From Plantago major (lineage: Eukaryota; Streptophyta; Magnoliopsida; Lamiales; Plantaginaceae), in the NCBI GenBank assembly GCA_026545765.1, contig CM048839.1, forward strand, positions 5,567,835 to 5,631,834: DNA of 64,000 bases, read 5' to 3'. Position 1 is the stretch's first letter. Every line of letters starts with the position of its first letter. A model generated the notes under the pieces. The model ran no database searches. It saw nothing but the letters and a program-made list of their open reading frames with translations, and was not told where the DNA came from. Of the stretch, positions 49,190-59,041 are shown piece by piece. The position numbers were made by a program, and so were the translations under genes.

Positions 49190-49545
49190 AAATGTCTGTT
49201 TGGCATGCCACTTAAAAAGATTATTCACCCGTTAAAATGTTTCATGTTATTTGTTTTGTATCTTATGTAGTAAAAAATTTAACTCAATTTTTCTTCACTA
49301 AACAATCATCATTCTCTTTCTACCATACTCTTACTTTTTCAATCAAATAACACCATTTTTAACTCTACTTTTAACAATCATTCTCTTTCTACCATACTCT
49401 TAACAATCATCATTCTACTTTTTGAGGTTTTAACTCTATTCCAAACACCATTTTTTATAACTTACTTTTAACTCAGTTACTATTCATCAACTAAAAAATT
49501 TCCTTAACTCACTTTTTTAACTGTATACTAAACAGCCAGCATATA
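49190..49545 (-). mobile_element. MITE of the CTGTTTGGTATA family, copy 2 (inverted)
   Basis: Ends TGTCTGTTTGGCATGCC and TATACTAAACAGCCAGC are inverted. The interior matches copy 1 at 46905-47250 in the opposite orientation. An internal AATCATTCTCTTTCTACCAT segment is itself tandemly repeated. Confidence 0.72.
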
Positions 49546-49980
49546 TTTAACGACAAAAACATCATACTTCCTCCTTCGGTCCTTCCTACGCTACTCGTTC
49601 AGTTTTAACTTTTTCGCAGTAAATAAACTGAACTTCAATTATAATCTCGGAGCGGATACACAATAGCCTATATATTAGGACATTTAGATTTCATTCCAGT
49701 ACTACAAATCCATGTTTCTATAAAAACATTGCACTACTTGCACTACTATCTCCCTGGTAAAGTTAGATGGTGTATATCAACGATTATTCAGTAGTTTTTA
49801 ACGGGAGTATGGGCCTCAGTGCTACAGTAAGAGGATGAGACTACCGAAATAAGATCGGGGTCGAATTTTCATTTTTAACGTTGGGTTGTTGTCTGGGTAG
49901 CATTGACTCAAATTCTAAGATAAGTTATATATAGGGTGAAAAGTATTAGAACGTGGTTAGATACTACTGTACTGCAAATT

Positions 49981-50112
49981 GAAGTAATGATAATAACGCG
50001 TCATTTATCCGTATTAGCCCATCGTTTACGAATTAACCCGACTCTTGAAGTAATGATAATAACGCGTCATTTATCCGCATTAGCCCATCGTTTACGAATT
50101 AACCCGACTCTC
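49981..50112. repeat. 66-bp tandem duplication in the PP2C promoter
   Basis: Units 49981-50046 and 50047-50112 start GAAGTAATGATAATAACGCG and differ at one base (GTATTAG against GCATTAG). Each contains ACGCGTCATTTATCCG and AACCCGACTC. The second unit ends a few bases before the TATA-like TTATAA at 50119-50124. Confidence 0.93.
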
Positions 50113-50301
50113 TTTTCTTTATAACCAGAACTCGCATTCCCATTTCTCCCCTTTTTCTCCATAAACTGATTTCTCTCTCTAAAACTCAGATACTTTAAAC
50201 CTTGCACAGAAATTCTCACACTTCAATTTCCCAAAACCGTTCAATTTCAGACGAAGAAAAGCTAGAGAGAGAAGGTATAGAGGGTGATAACTGGCCGGAA
50301 A
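50113..50301 (+). promoter_or_regulatory. PP2C core promoter and 5' leader
   Basis: TTATAA at 50119-50124 is followed by a C/T-rich leader (TTTCTCCCCTTTTTCTCC near 50142) and the start codon at 50302. Transcription probably begins near 50150. Confidence 0.5.
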
Positions 50302-53300
50302 ATGTTGCGATCGTGCTGTTTCAGGTGTCTCGGGAGCAGGAATTGCGATGGAATGCTCTGGAACATGGACCTGAAGCCTCACGCCACCGGAGAGTTTTCT
50401 ATGGCTGTGGTACAGGCGAATTCGACACTGGAGGATCAGTGTCAGGTGTTTACCTCGCCGACTGGTGTGTTTGTTGGAGTGTACGACGGTCATGGTGGAC
50501 CGGAAGCTGCTCGGTTTGTTAATCGGCACCTGTTTGCTTATGTTCAGAGTGAGTTATCAGCTCGATCATCGTCCTTTTGAGGTTTTGGTGTTTGTTTTGG
50601 ATTGAGTTTTTGCGATTTGGATGTGTTTGTTTTGGTGTTTTTGGAATTTTGCGTTGTTTGCAGTCATTTTGATTTGGTTGATTTCCAGCTCAATTGTGTA
50701 GGCTTAAATGAGAATTGATTGGTTCAATTCTTATGGAAGTGTCTTGAATTGGAGATTTAGGAAACTGTTGTTGGAAATTTTGCTTTGTTTGCAGTCATTT
50801 TTGCTCGAGTGTGCTGTTGTTAGACGTGTTTTGTACTTGTTTGGGAGTGTAGACGCGTTTGGATTTGGATGTGGAAAGGTTTCTGAGGTTTTCGATGGGA
50901 ATTGGGGATTTAGTCGGTTGAATTTGATGGTGTGTCTATGAAATTATGGATTTGGTTGATTTGTAGCTCAATTGTGTAGGTTTGAATGAGAATTGATTCA
51001 ATTCTAGTGTGAAGTGAAGTGTGTTGAATTGGAGATTTAGGAACTGTTGAAAATTTTGCTTTGATTGCAGTCATTTTGTGCCAAGTGTTGGGTGGCAGTG
51101 GCACTCTTTTGGTTACTTATTTACAGCCTTTACTGACATTTGATTGAATGTTTTTACCTGTAGAATTTTCAACTGAGCAAGGGAGATTATCACCGGAGGT
51201 ACTAAAGAAGGCGTTTAATGCTACGGAGGAGGACTTCACTCGCTTAGTTACGAGAACAGTGCAAGTTAAACCACAGATTGCTTCGGTAGGATCATGTTGC
51301 CTGTTTGGTGCGATTTCTAACGGTGAACTGTATGTAGCAAACTTGGGCGATTCGAGAGCTGTTCTTGGCAGAAGAGGTTTTGATGGAGAGAAGGATGCTG
51401 TTGTCGCAGAACGATTGACAACGGATCATAATGTTTCTTCTGAGGAAGTAAGGATGGAAGTCGAAGCACTTCATCCTGATGATAAACCTGTCGTTGTTTT
51501 CTGCCGAGGAGTCTGGAGAATTAAGGGGATAATTCAGGTACGGTCTCTGCTTATTCATACCATTGACCGCCATGTTGTTCTCAATTACTGTTATGTGTTG
51601 AAGCTGTCATTGAATCTAGATGGGAGACTTTTCATTGCTGAATTTTTATTGTTTGACTTTCATGTTACATTTCTCTACTCTAAATATTTCAAACAATTTG
51701 CTTAGCATGCTTTCACTGATCCTAAACGAGACCATGATTTTTGACCGGACAAAACAACTTGCAGGCTGTGTAGCTCTTCTATTTTGTACCTTCAATTTTT
51801 AGTCAAAATTCTTGTTTTTTCTAATAATAAAACATTTTGTGGTTTTTTGCCAAGAAAAATGTGTTGTATGGACTTGAGCTACTGTCTTGTTATACTACCT
51901 CTGGTCTTTTAAAAGCTTCCTAAGGAGACTTTTTTTTCGAACTTTGACAGTAAATTACACGCAAAAAGTATAAAACAAATCTATATTAGTAAAATATACT
52001 TAATTTATTTTCATAATATAATTTTATTATATTTTTTTGTCGTGTAGTTTGAGCGTAATTTACGGTCAAAGTTCAGGAAAAAAGTCTCCTTGGAAAGCTT
52101 TTAAAAGACCGGAGGGAGTATTAGATTAAAGTACATATGAGTGGTAGGCTTTTTGTAAAAAGTGGTAGAAGAGAAGAGTATTATTCTGACAGGTTTTAAA
52201 GACAGCACTGGTGCTTGTTTTCTTGCATTTACCATGGCACTGATTACTCATTTGATTGGTTAAGGAGATCTCACCTCTTGACTCTTGTACATTTGAATGC
52301 CTTTATTGTTATTTAGATAGAGCATTTGCATGTAGTTTGCCTTAAGTTGATCGAACAAATCACTTCTGATCGTTCCATTCAGTTTACTTGATTTTGTATG
52401 CATGTACTTTCCCCTATGATTTACTAGCAGCAGCATCAAAGGTATACGAAAAAAGCATGTTGTAAAGGATTGTCTTCTTCGGTACTAATCAAGTCTGATC
52501 TGATCTAAAGGATATTGTCTTCGCTACTCTTCCAGGAATCACATGCTCTGTCCCTTGCCAGTCTCATGTAGCTGAAGTCAAAGTAGAGTGTCTTCCGCGC
52601 ATGAGATGTAGATGGAGTTCTTATAAAGCAAAGCGTTGTGATTTCTGAAGCCTTTTTATCTTTTTAGGACCCATTTTATTCTCTTTTTCCATATAATGTA
52701 GAGGTATGCATGGTGAACAGACTAGACAAATAGTTTATCTGCCTCTCTCACAGTTTATTTGTTCTCTATCGTTTTTAGATGCCAACATCAAGCAATTTTG
52801 TTGAGAAAAGCTATTACTTTTCCATTAACTTATTTCTTTTATCTTTGGTCAGGTTTCTAGATCTATTGGCGATGTTTACTTGAAGAAACCTGAGATTCAC
52901 AGAGACCCTATCTACCAACAATTTGGAAACTTTGTTCCCATGAAGCGACCGCTAATGTCAGCTGAACCTTCCATTTTGACTAGAAAATTAAGGCCACAAG
53001 ACATGTTTATAATATTTGCATCAGATGGTCTTTGGGAACAACTAACTGATAAGGCGGCTGTTCAAATAGTGTCTAAATACCCTAGAGCTGTAAGTATCAT
53101 CCTCCATCACGTCTTACTTTTCAAACCTTTTTTTCAATTCAAACCTGGCTGATGTCGATAACCTCCATCAATTCTCAATGCTCTCATTGTTCAAAGATGA
53201 TTTGTTTTGTGATTTCCATGACCTTTTGTTTAGCCTCAGCAAAAACCAATAGGTTCTCTCTGTTTTTTTAAAAATATATATAAAACTCACAGCCTAAATG

Positions 53301-53611
53301 ATGTACAGGGCATAGCCAAGAGACTGGTTGCAGCTGCTCTTCAGGAAGTGGCAAAGAAAAGAGAGGTGAGGCACAAAGACATCAAGAAAATTGAGAAAGG
53401 AATTAGACGGCATTTCCATGACGATATAAGTGTTATTGTCATATATCTCGATCACCACAATGGCTCTTCCAATCCTAAGTACAAGAAGAATACTCCAGGT
53501 TGTGTTTCTGCACCTGTTGATATATATTCTCATAATTTAAACGAAGTAGCTGAAAATTCAACAGAGAGGGTTTTCCCCAACGATGAACTGCGTTCAAGTG
53601 TGATATATTGA
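50302..53611 (+). CDS. Protein phosphatase 2C, clade D
   Basis: Four exons give 386 residues: 50302-50548, 51164-51537, 52853-53089 and 53309-53611. The N-terminus is Cys-rich ([17 protein letters not shown]), as in plant clade D PP2Cs. Catalytic motifs are V-Y-D-G-H-G-G (about residues 60-66), [20 protein letters not shown] with [39 protein letters not shown] (metal Asp about 265) and [12 protein letters not shown] (about 324-325). These are Mn/Mg-dependent Ser/Thr phosphatases. Clade D members are known to dephosphorylate plasma-membrane H+-ATPases and are inhibited by SAUR proteins in growth control; that role is inferred from the family. I chose the Met at 50302 because it starts the conserved Cys-rich segment; an in-frame Met at 50284 adds six residues. 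Introns 1 and 2 carry a partial duplication and a Stowaway MITE. Confidence 0.95.
50672..51082. repeat. Diverged duplication within PP2C intron 1
   Basis: A ~130-bp segment beginning TTTGGTTGATTTCCAGCTCA (about 50672-50802) recurs at about 50951-51082. Shared blocks include GCTCAATTGTGTAGG, TTGAATTGGAGATTTAGGAA and AAATTTTGCTTT...TGCAGTCATTTT. A shorter GCAGTCATTTT also occurs near 50661. Copies differ by several substitutions and small indels. Confidence 0.8.
51895..52118. mobile_element. Stowaway-type MITE in PP2C intron 2, ~224 bp
   Basis: The left end CTACCTCTGGTCTTTTAAAA and right end TTTTAAAAGACCGGAGGGAG are inverted repeats, continuing inward through GCTTTCCAAGGAGAC. TA dinucleotides flank both sides (51893-51894 and 52119-52120). 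CTCCCTCCG termini with a TA target site are diagnostic for Stowaway/Tc1-Mariner MITEs. The interior is AT-rich and non-coding. Confidence 0.93.
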
Positions 53612-54218
53612 TTGATTGACAGTGTCGTATGCAAACAGTGTATTTGTACACAGGTTTTGTTGTGTAGATAAAAGTACCAAAAGTATGTAAAGGATTACCG
53701 ACTAATCTTGAAATGTAGCCTCTGACACCAAATATAAGGTTTTGGAGTTTTGACTTTTTGCTTATTTACTTTTCAGCACTATGTATCTGACGGGACGGGC
53801 TCAAATGCACCCTCTTTATATTTCACAATCGATTAGTACATATAAATGTTTTACTAAATAGTTTCAGATTCCAAGTAATTTCTGCATCACTTTTCAAATG
53901 AGAAGCTGATATAATTACCACCTAAATTCCATATTCTAGCTTGCAAAATTTGTTTTCACAGAAATTCAACTTCTAGAAAAATGTAGTCTGATTTTGTATC
54001 TCCTGCCGGCTCTTCTCAGAAAAACTATATGTTAGTAATTGATAAAAGTAGATGGTAATTGATTAGGTAGCTGATAAGTTAATCGATTGTTTAGTAAATT
54101 AGTTAGCTAGTTAATTTGAACAATAAACTACATGAATAAACTTATAAGATAAACTAGCTATCATAATAGGCTTATTTAAAAAAATAAGGTCATTGAACTA
54201 ATAAGCTACCCGATACTG

Positions 54219-55397
54219 TAACGTCCCCAAAAAATACAGTAATTTTAAAAATAACAAAGGCGTTAAATCAAAGACGGGGATACAATCTAGAAGCTTTGAG
54301 AAGCTAAAATTCTAACAGTTGACTTGTGAAAGACACTTTTGTCAAAAGCAACGGCTAAAAGGTTACAAAAATCCCATATAAAATCCCACTCTCACTCTAG
54401 TTGTTGAACGTCTACCCGACTCGGTCCTCCACTAAACTCCGGAATCTACAAGGAAGTAAAACAAAAGAGTGTGATACAAAAATCTCAGTGGTGTTCGTGT
54501 GACAGTGACAATTAACATATCAATAGGAAATTCATAACATAATAAAAAATAATAATCATATCATATAACGAATCAATAACAATGCAATCAATCGTTTGCT
54601 GGTGCAGTCTCCTTATAACCCCAATCCGAGCCCTTATCTCTCCACTCAATCAATCAATACCCGTCATGGTACAGGGTGGTACACTACTCCCTCTAAGACC
54701 TCGGCGACTTCTGCCTCGCGTCAAAGAGAAGTAAGCCAGAGCAACCCACAAACATATCGACAGTCACCCCTGCCCGAAAATGCAATGAGTATACCCTAAC
54801 CGAAAACTTGGCCAAAACAATCAATCAATCGAAACAATATCATATACAATATATCTTTATATTTGAGCGTAAGCGATGCCAAATCAATTTTGATGCAATT
54901 TTTGAAAGTGAATGGGTTGAAAACTACTTAGATGCAATATGTATATATAACAATAAAAACAAGTACTTCCTTGGTTTTCGCAAGCGGTTTAAGAACACTC
55001 ACTGTAGAAGTTTCTCGACAAATATCAGAGTATAGAGTTCCTGAATAAAATACCGACTAGTAAGAAATCAATCTAAAACTAAGACAACTACCCCTAAAAC
55101 CCACGATACTTAAGTCTAGCAATCAACACAGACCATATAAGAGCAATTAAATAAACATGCAATTACATTAATGACACAATCTTGCAAACATGATATACTG
55201 GAAAATAAACGAGAAAAAAATAAAGGCAATTCTAGGTATCGAACACTTGACATAGCTACAACACAAAACCATGCATACTACCACTTGGAGACATAATTAA
55301 ATTTAAACAATATAAATTGTGTACATTAAAAGAAAACTTTGGGGTCACACTACCTGTTCGACGAAATGCGTCAGAGGACATACCTGCACATGCTACA
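54219..55397. repeat. Possible LTR-type repeat
   Basis: Begins TGTAACGTCCCCAAAAAATA, resembling the TG-start of many plant Gypsy LTRs, and may end near GCACATGCTACA. No target duplication, primer site or coding sequence was found, so this is weak. Confidence 0.3.
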
Positions 55398-57699
55398 TAA
55401 TTCCTGATTATACTTCTTCTATGTTGCTATGTGGGTTAAAGTTGTGTGGGCCTGTGGTGGTAAGGTTTTTATATGCAGGTACATGTGTTGTTTGATATTG
55501 CTCACCATAAATTATCGGTGCTTTGGTTAGGACTTGTGATTTCTGCTTTTCTATGCAGGTCCCTTGGCAAGTAAATTCGAGAGTTCGGAATCTAGATGTA
55601 ATGTAATTGCTTTACTCGGGTGAGATTCAACCTTTCACTTCAAAAGTTGAAATTTGTGAGTACATGGGTTCTATTCTTGGTGCTGTTCACCCTCTCTGTA
55701 TTTTCATTTTAATATGCAGAGCAGCAGAGGCTTTTTTGTTTCATCTTTATTTCCATGGTAAATAGTACTAGAGTTTCATTTTATGTACATGAATTGCTTG
55801 ATGGAGTGGCCTGCTCAATTTGAAGTGATTTTTTTTAATGACTGCCAATAGTAAAACTTTTTTTGTTATGACTAATAAAACCTATTAGAGTAACACATAT
55901 TTTACTTAGTAAAACAACTAACTTTGTTCCCTTTTCTAGAGTAATAATTCAGTTGTATAATTTTGTTGTTTATTTCGACTACAAACTCCATTTCTTTTAT
56001 CGAGTGCAAACACTCGTTAGGTATTTGTTTTTCTACCAATTGAGTTTCTTGCGCCTGTCCTTATTGTTTATTGAACGTGATGGTTTCCTTCCGTGACATT
56101 TCAAGATTTGTTTTAACTGTTAAATGAAATGCTTTCTAGGAACATTAGGTGCTGGAGATGGAAATTCAGAGTTCAGAGGCATCTAGGTAGAGCATTGCAC
56201 TGTTATCAATTTAAATTTCAATGCCTGAACTTTTATTTTGCAGTAGTTACTTTTCTTATGTATGGAAAGTTGTCTGCTACTACAAGACTTTTTTTTACAT
56301 ATAGTGCTATGGAAGAGTTCTGAGATTTTTCAAGTAATAATATAGAGGAGTATATATTTTACTAAAACACTCATGGAGTTTACCTGGAGATCTCAGAATT
56401 TCTAATGGAACTTTCTCTTGTTGTTTTGATGATTTCCCCTAGCTATTCATTATATATACGCATTCAGTTTAAGAATATCAAGTAGTACTATTTTTCTCCA
56501 ATATCAAGTGCTGATTTTCTTTATTACATTACATGGACAGTACTAATTTCTTACTGGAGATATTGCAAAATGAGATTTTTCAAATATGAGCTTGTCTTTT
56601 TACCAAGAATTGAAGCTATATAATACAGATGTTATACTTGAAACATATAGTACTTTATTCATGTGTAACACATAGACTGTTACTAATTATGCATGCACTT
56701 ACCATGGAGGAGTCGAGAAAGGTGCTTTAAATAATGTAAAGTGAACCTAATATAAGCTACTTTCTTTAGAGTAGATATACTCATTCGCGAAGACTCGAGT
56801 CATATAAGTTGCCAAGGAGATGTATAAATATACGTAGGTCCACAAAGTTTTAGATGATCTTTGCCTCTGATAAGTCAAGATAACTTAAGGGGCTAGGCCT
56901 TCACTTTGAGGTTGGAAATGTGATGCGGTCTTTTCCCCGTGTAAAACTTTTGTGTATGCAATTGATGCAAATTGTGCATATGACCGAGCCTAGAAACGAA
57001 CATTGAAGTAATATACATATCATATTGGTGCAGGCTGCTCATTAGACAAACAAAGTTGTAGCTTCGCTTGGAAATTGACATGGCGGTGTCCGGATAATAT
57101 AGGTTTTTTCTACCTATAATACGTCAGACTACATCTTTAATGTATTGTCTGCATAACACTTAATACATACGCATAAACCAATGACATACAACCTTTAAAG
57201 ACTGGGAGGTAGATGCAGCAAGAGAGGAAACCGATAATATATGTCAGGAAATAGATGTATGGGACTGGGTGCAGAAAACAGATGCACATTCAACAAGGAG
57301 CAGTTTATCTTTCAGAGACTAGGTTTTTACTACATGCGGATTCAGAGCACTATGTTTCATAAGGAATCAAGGGGCCAGGAACCTTCCTTGCTCCAACCGA
57401 CAATCTGATCGAAAAGTAAAGGGGAGAAGAAAAGTGTATAAAACACTTGCCTGTGCGTTAGATTATGCTATGAGTTTTGATAGCTAGCACTTTAATTTTA
57501 TCGAACACATGTAATTGTAAATTCCATCAATCTTCTACAAACAAGTTGCAAATTCAAGTACATTAATATACATTTTGTGAAATGATTTAATGTAATACTA
57601 GATTTTGTCATTTTTCTTTCAAGTGCACTTTGCAGTATATTTATTTTCTTTATTTTTTGGAGAATTAAAGCTTTTCATTGATAAGCAAGATTCAGAACA

Positions 57700-57960
57700 G
57701 GTTACATAGATTCTTGAAATTCAAAAGGTAACATAGCAAAACTAAAAAAATGAGCAGAGAAGTTATGAAATAGTTTGTGTGCAAGTTCATTGGCTTCTCT
57801 ACAAATAGACTCCACGGAAGGGCTAATCTCCTGCAAGTATCATTGACTGCTGCTCTTGTCACGTTAGGGGAATTGAGGTCATTAATAACATCATCTTCGA
57901 TAAAATCTAGCTGCATACGCTTCTGCACAATCAACTCCGATATTTCATTGCAGTAGTTTT
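57700..57960 (-). pseudogene. Retroelement-type RNase H-like fragment, frameshifted
   Basis: On the minus strand, LDFIEDDVINDLNSPNVTRA is followed, after a frame change near 57837, by EISPSVESICREANELAHKL (around 57773-57834). The order D-x-x-x-V-I-N...V...R-E-A-N-x-L-A-H matches the last part of the plant RVT_3/RNase H domain found in non-LTR elements and their solo derivatives. The upstream catalytic part is absent. The frame change could be a missed splice acceptor (TTGCAG) rather than a mutation, but no start or full domain is present. Confidence 0.6.
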
Positions 57961-58065
57961 TGGCATTCTCAAAAACAAATATAGTACTTTGCAGTGGATT
58001 TACAACACTTCGAGATATATGTACACATTGATAATTTCATATGAAGGAATATAAAATGTCGGGCA

Positions 58066-58272
58066 ATGTTTTTTTGAGTGCAGATGGGCACCGCGCTCCA
58101 ATTCTAGTGTTTCAATAACATGCAGCCGCATAACAATTATTAATCTATCAGCTTAAAGCAGAGAACCGTGAAACTGAAAACAAAATAAAATAAGGGGCAA
58201 GCTGGTAATCGAACCCCAGACATGCAATATAAGAGTTCTTTAAGCGCAGGCAATTAACCACTCAGAGACAAC
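58066..58272 (-). mobile_element. tRNA-derived SINE candidate
   Basis: On the minus strand the head reads TGTCTCTGAGTGGTTAAT (A-box-like, as in Ser/Leu tRNAs) and, ~50 bases on, GGGGTTCGATTACC (B box). Together they form an internal RNA polymerase III promoter layout. About 150 bp of unrelated body follows, ending near an A-run (AAAAAAACATT at about 58070). The tail is short and no target duplication was identified. Confidence 0.5.
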
Positions 58273-58583
58273 ATATGAGTTAACAAAATCCCATCCGATA
58301 TTTATGTACCATGCGCCAGTAAATGATTAAACAGAAAACAAAGATCATCTCCAAAGCTATTTTACATGCAGTCTCATAAAAACAGAGTATGTTGTAAACA
58401 CTCAAACAGAAAACAAACGAGTAAATCAGAGTTACACAAACAAAACAAATTTTGAGAATCAAAGCATGGAATTCAAGCGAGACAATTACGAGTTTCACAA
58501 GTTCGATTTAAAAAGAACAAAGCAACAATTTTCCCCCCTCTAAGGTCAGAGCTTACGAGAAGAAACGAAGGTTTGAAACTTAC

Positions 58584-58860
58584 CGAACGACAAGTAGTAA
58601 GAGATTCAATAAACAGCGAAGAGGCTAACACGAAGATAGCATAAAGACATACGGTGATGGGATAGGGAAGAAGACGACGCTAAACAAGTGTTTGCGAATT
58701 TTGTAAAGATAAAGATGGTATATTTTGAAGAATCTGAAAGAGGCGTAGCAATATAGATACTGGAGTTTTGATTTGTAACAAAGGCAAAGAATATAAAGGC
58801 GTGACATAGAAAGACCCACAACTTTGAAAAACTCTAACCAAACTTGGGGACTTGACCAAA
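58584..58860 (-). promoter_or_regulatory. Possible orphan promoter and non-coding first exon
   Basis: On the minus strand a TTTATATT near 58796 is followed by ~200 bases of C/T-rich, ATG-poor sequence. This ends in a near-perfect splice donor, CGTTCG|GTAAGTTTC (58584/58583). That arrangement is typical of a plant 5' UTR exon, but I cannot find the downstream coding exons. Confidence 0.3.
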
Positions 58861-59041
58861 TATTGCCATCTAACGTGAACTACACAAGCTAGTAACTAAT
58901 TAATTACTAATTATCAATTAATTAAATAATTAGCAATTAGTAAAAAAAACTCTCTTGACAAATTTAAACTAATAAAATTACGGGGTTTCACATATACGCT
59001 AGTGCTAAACATACCCTGTTAAATCAAGAGTACCAGAGTTC

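Larger units (their letters stand above)
37895..50118. other. Gene-free, transposon-rich AT-rich region
   Basis: About 12 kb in which I cannot support a single protein-coding gene on either strand; the few frames over 60 codons have no family signature. The recognisable content is listed separately (MULE-type MITE, copia LTR, tandem arrays, hairpin MITEs, poly-A-tailed insert). The remaining intervals, roughly 38.6-39.5, 42.3-43.5, 44.0-46.5 and 47.3-48.9 kb, show only AT-rich sequence and short degenerate repeats. Confidence 0.6.
53612..59041. other. Repeat-rich spacer between PP2C and CKI1
   Basis: After the PP2C 3' UTR (to about 53760) I find no intact gene. A stretch from 54219 starts TGTAACGTCCCCAAAAA, a form common at plant LTR starts, and continues to about 55400 with no matching second end. 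The plus strand at 57203-57331 holds an open stretch without ATG (begins KDWEVDAAREETDN) that I cannot assign. An RNase H-like fragment, a SINE-like unit and a possible orphan first exon are listed separately. Confidence 0.5.

Noticed and set aside
34112..50118. CRISPR array, phage, operon or bacterial-type system
   Set aside because: The window is plant nuclear DNA; tandem repeats here lack regular unique spacers and there are no prokaryotic gene clusters.
50179..50529. Minus-strand 116-residue and plus-strand 106-residue frames
   Set aside because: Shadows of PP2C exon 1; only the frame starting at 50302 carries the DGHGG motif and joins exon 2 in phase.
57030..57081. Minus-strand 62-residue frame beginning MSISKRSYNF
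   Set aside because: No recognisable motif, no splice partners and composition like the flanking spacer.
58195..58275. True tRNA gene on the minus strand
   Set aside because: A- and B-box-like motifs are present, but I could not form an acceptor stem or a proper anticodon arm, so a tRNA-derived SINE is more likely.
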